A DNA stretch of 7,267 nt from Thomasclavelia sp. (lineage in GTDB: Bacteria > Bacillota_I > Bacilli_A > Erysipelotrichales > Erysipelotrichaceae), in contig JAHHTG010000057.1 in the NCBI GenBank assembly GCA_020024765.1, positions 1 to 7,267 of the forward strand, read 5' to 3'. Position 1 is the stretch's first letter. Every line of letters starts with the position of its first letter. This document shows positions 5,492 to 7,267 of the stretch, piece by piece. Made by a program: the position numbers and the translations under genes. The notes under the pieces were generated by a model. It saw only the letters and a list, made by a program, of their open reading frames with translations. It was not told the origin of the DNA and did no database searches.

Positions 5492-6502
5492 CTATAGAGT
5501 ATTTAAGTATTTGATAGTTCTTACCATTTGAGATGTGTAAGAATTTTCGTTATCATACCATGATACTACTTGAACTTCATAAGTTGTATCATCAACTTTT
5601 GAAACCATTGTTTGAGTAGCATCAAATAATGAACCATGAGTTTCACCAATGATGTCAGCAGAAACTAGTGGTTCTTCAGTGTAACCATATGATGGTGTTT
5701 CAACTGACTTCATATATGCATTGATTGATTCTGGTGTTAATTCTTTTTCGCTCTTACATACAGCACATAAGATTGTTGATGATCCTGTAGGAACTGGAAC
5801 ACGTTGTGCTGAACCGATTAGTTTACCAGCTAATTCAGGGATTACTAATCCGATAGCTTTAGCAGCACCTGAAGAAGTAGGAACGATGTTAACTGCAGCT
5901 GCACGAGCTCTTCTTAAGTTACCCTTTCTGTGAGGTCCATCTAGTAACATTTGGTCACCAGTGTAAGCATGAACCGTTGTCATGATACCAGCTTGGATTG
6001 GTGCTAGTTCATTTAATGCTTTAGCCATAGGTGCTAAGCAGTTTGTAGTACAAGAAGCAGCTGAAATAATTGTGTCTTCAGCAGTTAATGTATTTTCGTT
6101 TACACCATAAACAATTGTAGGAAGATCGTTTCCAGCAGGAGCTGAAATAACTACCTTTTTGGCACCAGCTTTGATATGAGCTGCTGCTTTTTCTTTCTTT
6201 GTGTAGAAACCTGTACATTCAAGAACTACATCTACTCCTAATTCACCCCAAGGTAAATTAGATGCATCTGGTTCCTTGCAAATTCTGATTTCTTTACCGT
6301 CGACTGTGATTGAATCTTCGCTAGCGACTACTTCGTGATCATATTTCTTTTGGCATGAATCATACTTTAATAAGTGTGCTAACATGCTAGGAGCTGTAAG
6401 ATCATTAATAGCTACTACTTCGTAATCAGGATCTGCGAACATTTGTCTAAAAGCTAAACGTCCGATACGGCCGAATCCATTAATCGCAACTTTAACTGTC
6501 AT
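5492..6502 (-). CDS. gap: glyceraldehyde-3-phosphate dehydrogenase, glycolytic NAD type
   Basis: Catalyses oxidative phosphorylation of glyceraldehyde 3-phosphate to 1,3-bisphosphoglycerate with NAD in cytoplasmic glycolysis. The full-length 336-residue protein has the Rossmann motif INGFGRIGR (7-15), an acidic residue D34 after the second strand (AINDL), consistent with NAD preference, the catalytic motif ASCTTNC (149-155) with nucleophile C151, and H178 in TTVHAYTGDQ. The phosphate-binding and S-loop region (RRARAAAVNIVPTSSGAAKA) and the C-terminal WYDNENSY are intact. The ATG at 6502 has AAGGAGG (6512-6518) 9 bases upstream. The gene has its own near-consensus promoter and terminator, so it is probably transcribed alone and strongly. 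Unlike in many Bacillota, pgk, tpi or a cggR regulator is not seen next to it. It is unlikely to be the NADP-type gluconeogenic GapB, but sequence reading alone does not exclude dual use. Confidence 0.97.
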   Translation of the reverse strand: MTVKVAINGFGRIGRLAFRQMFADPDYEVVAINDLTAPSMLAHLLKYDSCQKKYDHEVVASEDSITVDGKEIRICKEPDASNLPWGELGVDVVLECTGFYTKKEKAAAHIKAGAKKVVISAPAGNDLPTIVYGVNENTLTAEDTIISAASCTTNCLAPMAKALNELAPIQAGIMTTVHAYTGDQMLLDGPHRKGNLRRARAAAVNIVPTSSGAAKAIGLVIPELAGKLIGSAQRVPVPTGSSTILCAVCKSEKELTPESINAYMKSVETPSYGYTEEPLVSADIIGETHGSLFDATQTMVSKVDDTTYEVQVVSWYDNENSYTSQMVRTIKYLNTL

Positions 6503-6532
6503 TTATAATTTCCTCCTTTATGACTCTCTTAT

Positions 6533-6561
6533 ATTATAAAATTGCCATTCCTGATAGTCAA
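6533..6561 (-). promoter_or_regulatory. sigma-A-type promoter of gap
   Basis: On the minus strand, TTGACT (6556-6561), exactly 17 bases, then TATAAT (6533-6538): five and six matches to consensus with ideal spacing. It lies about 30 bases before the gap start codon, with the strong ribosome binding site (6512-6518) in between. This fits a highly expressed glycolytic gene. I see no clear operator around it. Confidence 0.82.
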
Positions 6562-6641
6562 TTAAGCAAGACAAATAAACATATTACACAATAAACTTCT
6601 AATCAGATGGGTATAATTTGTTAAAATTCTTCTAATAAATT

Positions 6642-6672
6642 AAAAAGAGTGAATATCATTTGATATTCACTC
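6642..6672 (-). terminator. Rho-independent terminator after the acidic protein gene
   Basis: Perfect 12-bp inverted repeat (arms 6661-6672 and 6647-6658) separated by 2 bases, so the real loop is probably 4-6 bases, followed on the minus strand by TTTTT (6642-6646) and more AT. It starts 7 bases after the TAG stop codon of the gene at 6680. It separates that gene from gap. Confidence 0.88.
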
Positions 6673-6679
6673 AAACTAA

Positions 6680-7267
6680 CTATTCAATTTCAATGTGATA
6701 ACCTTCATATTCACCATCTAAGACTTTGGCTTGGTTGGCAACTTCGAAGATATTTGTAAGAATCTTACCATCGGTATTGCGGAATTCTTTTAAGATATCC
6801 ACAATCATCTTATTTTCATCAACATTCACACGATAATCATGATTAATTACGATATCTGTGAATAATTGTAGATTACTTAAATCCTTAAACGATAAACGAT
6901 GTAGGATAATCACCATCTTATCCAACGGATATTCTTCCGCAATTGTTTCTTTTAAATTATAAACTGAGCGGATGAAACTAGCGTTTAATCCAGGATATAA
7001 TTCTTGAATACGGGCATAGACATCGTCGACCACAGGTGTTTCAACAACTTCTGGTTCAGGCTTAGTTTCTAAATCGCCTTTTAATTCATCGATTAATTCA
7101 TCAAGATATGCATCCTCTTCCTCTTCAGTTGGTTCAGTAGGTTCAGAAGTTGGCGTTTCATTTTCTTGATTCAAAATATCTGCAAAGATATCATCAATTT
7201 CTGAATTAGTGCATTCTTCTTTAGCAGGTGATGCAACTGGGGCAGCTAATTCCTCAGTATAACCAGC
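6680..7267 (-). CDS. unrecognised acidic protein, C-terminal part (5' end outside window)
   Basis: The reading frame is open from the window edge to the TAG at 6680, giving 195 visible residues; the true start is beyond 7267. An in-frame TTG at 7174 is possible on paper, but no ribosome binding site precedes it and the coding frame continues upstream. The visible N-terminal portion is low-complexity and acidic, rich in Glu, Pro and Thr (such as EPTEPTEEEED), with short acidic helices (EIDDIFADIL, YLDELIDEL). From about visible residue 80 a compact, mainly helical domain of about 115 residues follows, containing ARIQELYPGLNASFIRSVYN and MVIILHRLSFKDLSNLQLF. I see no signal peptide, membrane helix or catalytic motif in the visible part. 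An acidic disordered linker before a small helical domain suggests a protein-interaction or scaffolding role, but this is a guess. Confidence 0.85.
   Translation of the reverse strand, partial: AGYTEELAAPVASPAKEECTNSEIDDIFADILNQENETPTSEPTEPTEEEEDAYLDELIDELKGDLETKPEPEVVETPVVDDVYARIQELYPGLNASFIRSVYNLKETIAEEYPLDKMVIILHRLSFKDLSNLQLFTDIVINHDYRVNVDENKMIVDILKEFRNTDGKILTNIFEVANQAKVLDGEYEGYHIEIE

Noticed and set aside
5721..5933. Plus-strand open frame opposite gap
   Set aside because: Antisense shadow of a strongly conserved gene, with no ribosome binding site or promoter.
6503..6679. A small gene or regulatory RNA between gap and the acidic protein gene
   Set aside because: Only the gap promoter with its ribosome binding site and the upstream terminator are supported; the rest is AT-rich without a frame or further structure.
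7172..7174. TTG at 7174 as the start of the acidic protein gene
   Set aside because: No ribosome binding site, and the frame is open and compositionally similar up to the window edge.

Overview
This window is AT-rich, with every gene on the minus strand, AGGAGG-type ribosome binding sites, a T-box riboswitch and intrinsic terminators. All of this fits a low-GC Bacillota bacterium. The cysS-mrnC-rlmB order is a known Bacillota arrangement (Bacillus subtilis cysS-yazC-yacO). A member of Erysipelotrichia or a related gut or oral lineage is my guess; there is no rRNA or other decisive marker in the window.

Layout in the direction of transcription (high to low coordinates). (1) 7267-6680: the 3' part of an unrecognised acidic protein, cut by the window edge and closed by a strong hairpin terminator. 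(2) 6561-5453: gap, the glycolytic glyceraldehyde-3-phosphate dehydrogenase, with its own near-consensus promoter, strong ribosome binding site and terminator. (3) 5448-2713: a three-gene cassette with overlapping ends. It encodes a 592-residue membrane-anchored XRE-type HTH protein whose predicted outside part has seven RCC1-like repeats, an Fn3-like segment and a PASTA-like tail; then a 60-residue GYF_2-like small protein; then a six-helix membrane protein with YjdF/DUF2238-like motif order. (4) 2729-46: a promoter nested in the end of the membrane gene, a T-box leader with a UGC (Cys) specifier, then cysS, mrnC and rlmB packed without gaps, closed by a hairpin terminator just after the rlmB stop.

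The cysS operon joins cysteinyl-tRNA supply to two ribosomal RNA maturation enzymes: Mini-III cuts the 23S precursor and RlmB 2'-O-methylates 23S rRNA. The T-box makes all three respond to uncharged tRNA-Cys. gap is an independent housekeeping unit. The least familiar part is the HTH/RCC1 cassette, which looks like a membrane-spanning one-protein sensor-regulator with two co-translated partners; its signal and targets cannot be read from the sequence.

Other points of interest are a terminator hairpin whose two arms are both perfect DnaA-box 9-mers, a zero-gap same-frame TAG|GTG junction between cysS and mrnC, and a CysS that seems to lack the usual C-terminal tail. There are no tRNA or rRNA genes, CRISPR arrays or insertion sequences, and no credible plus-strand gene.
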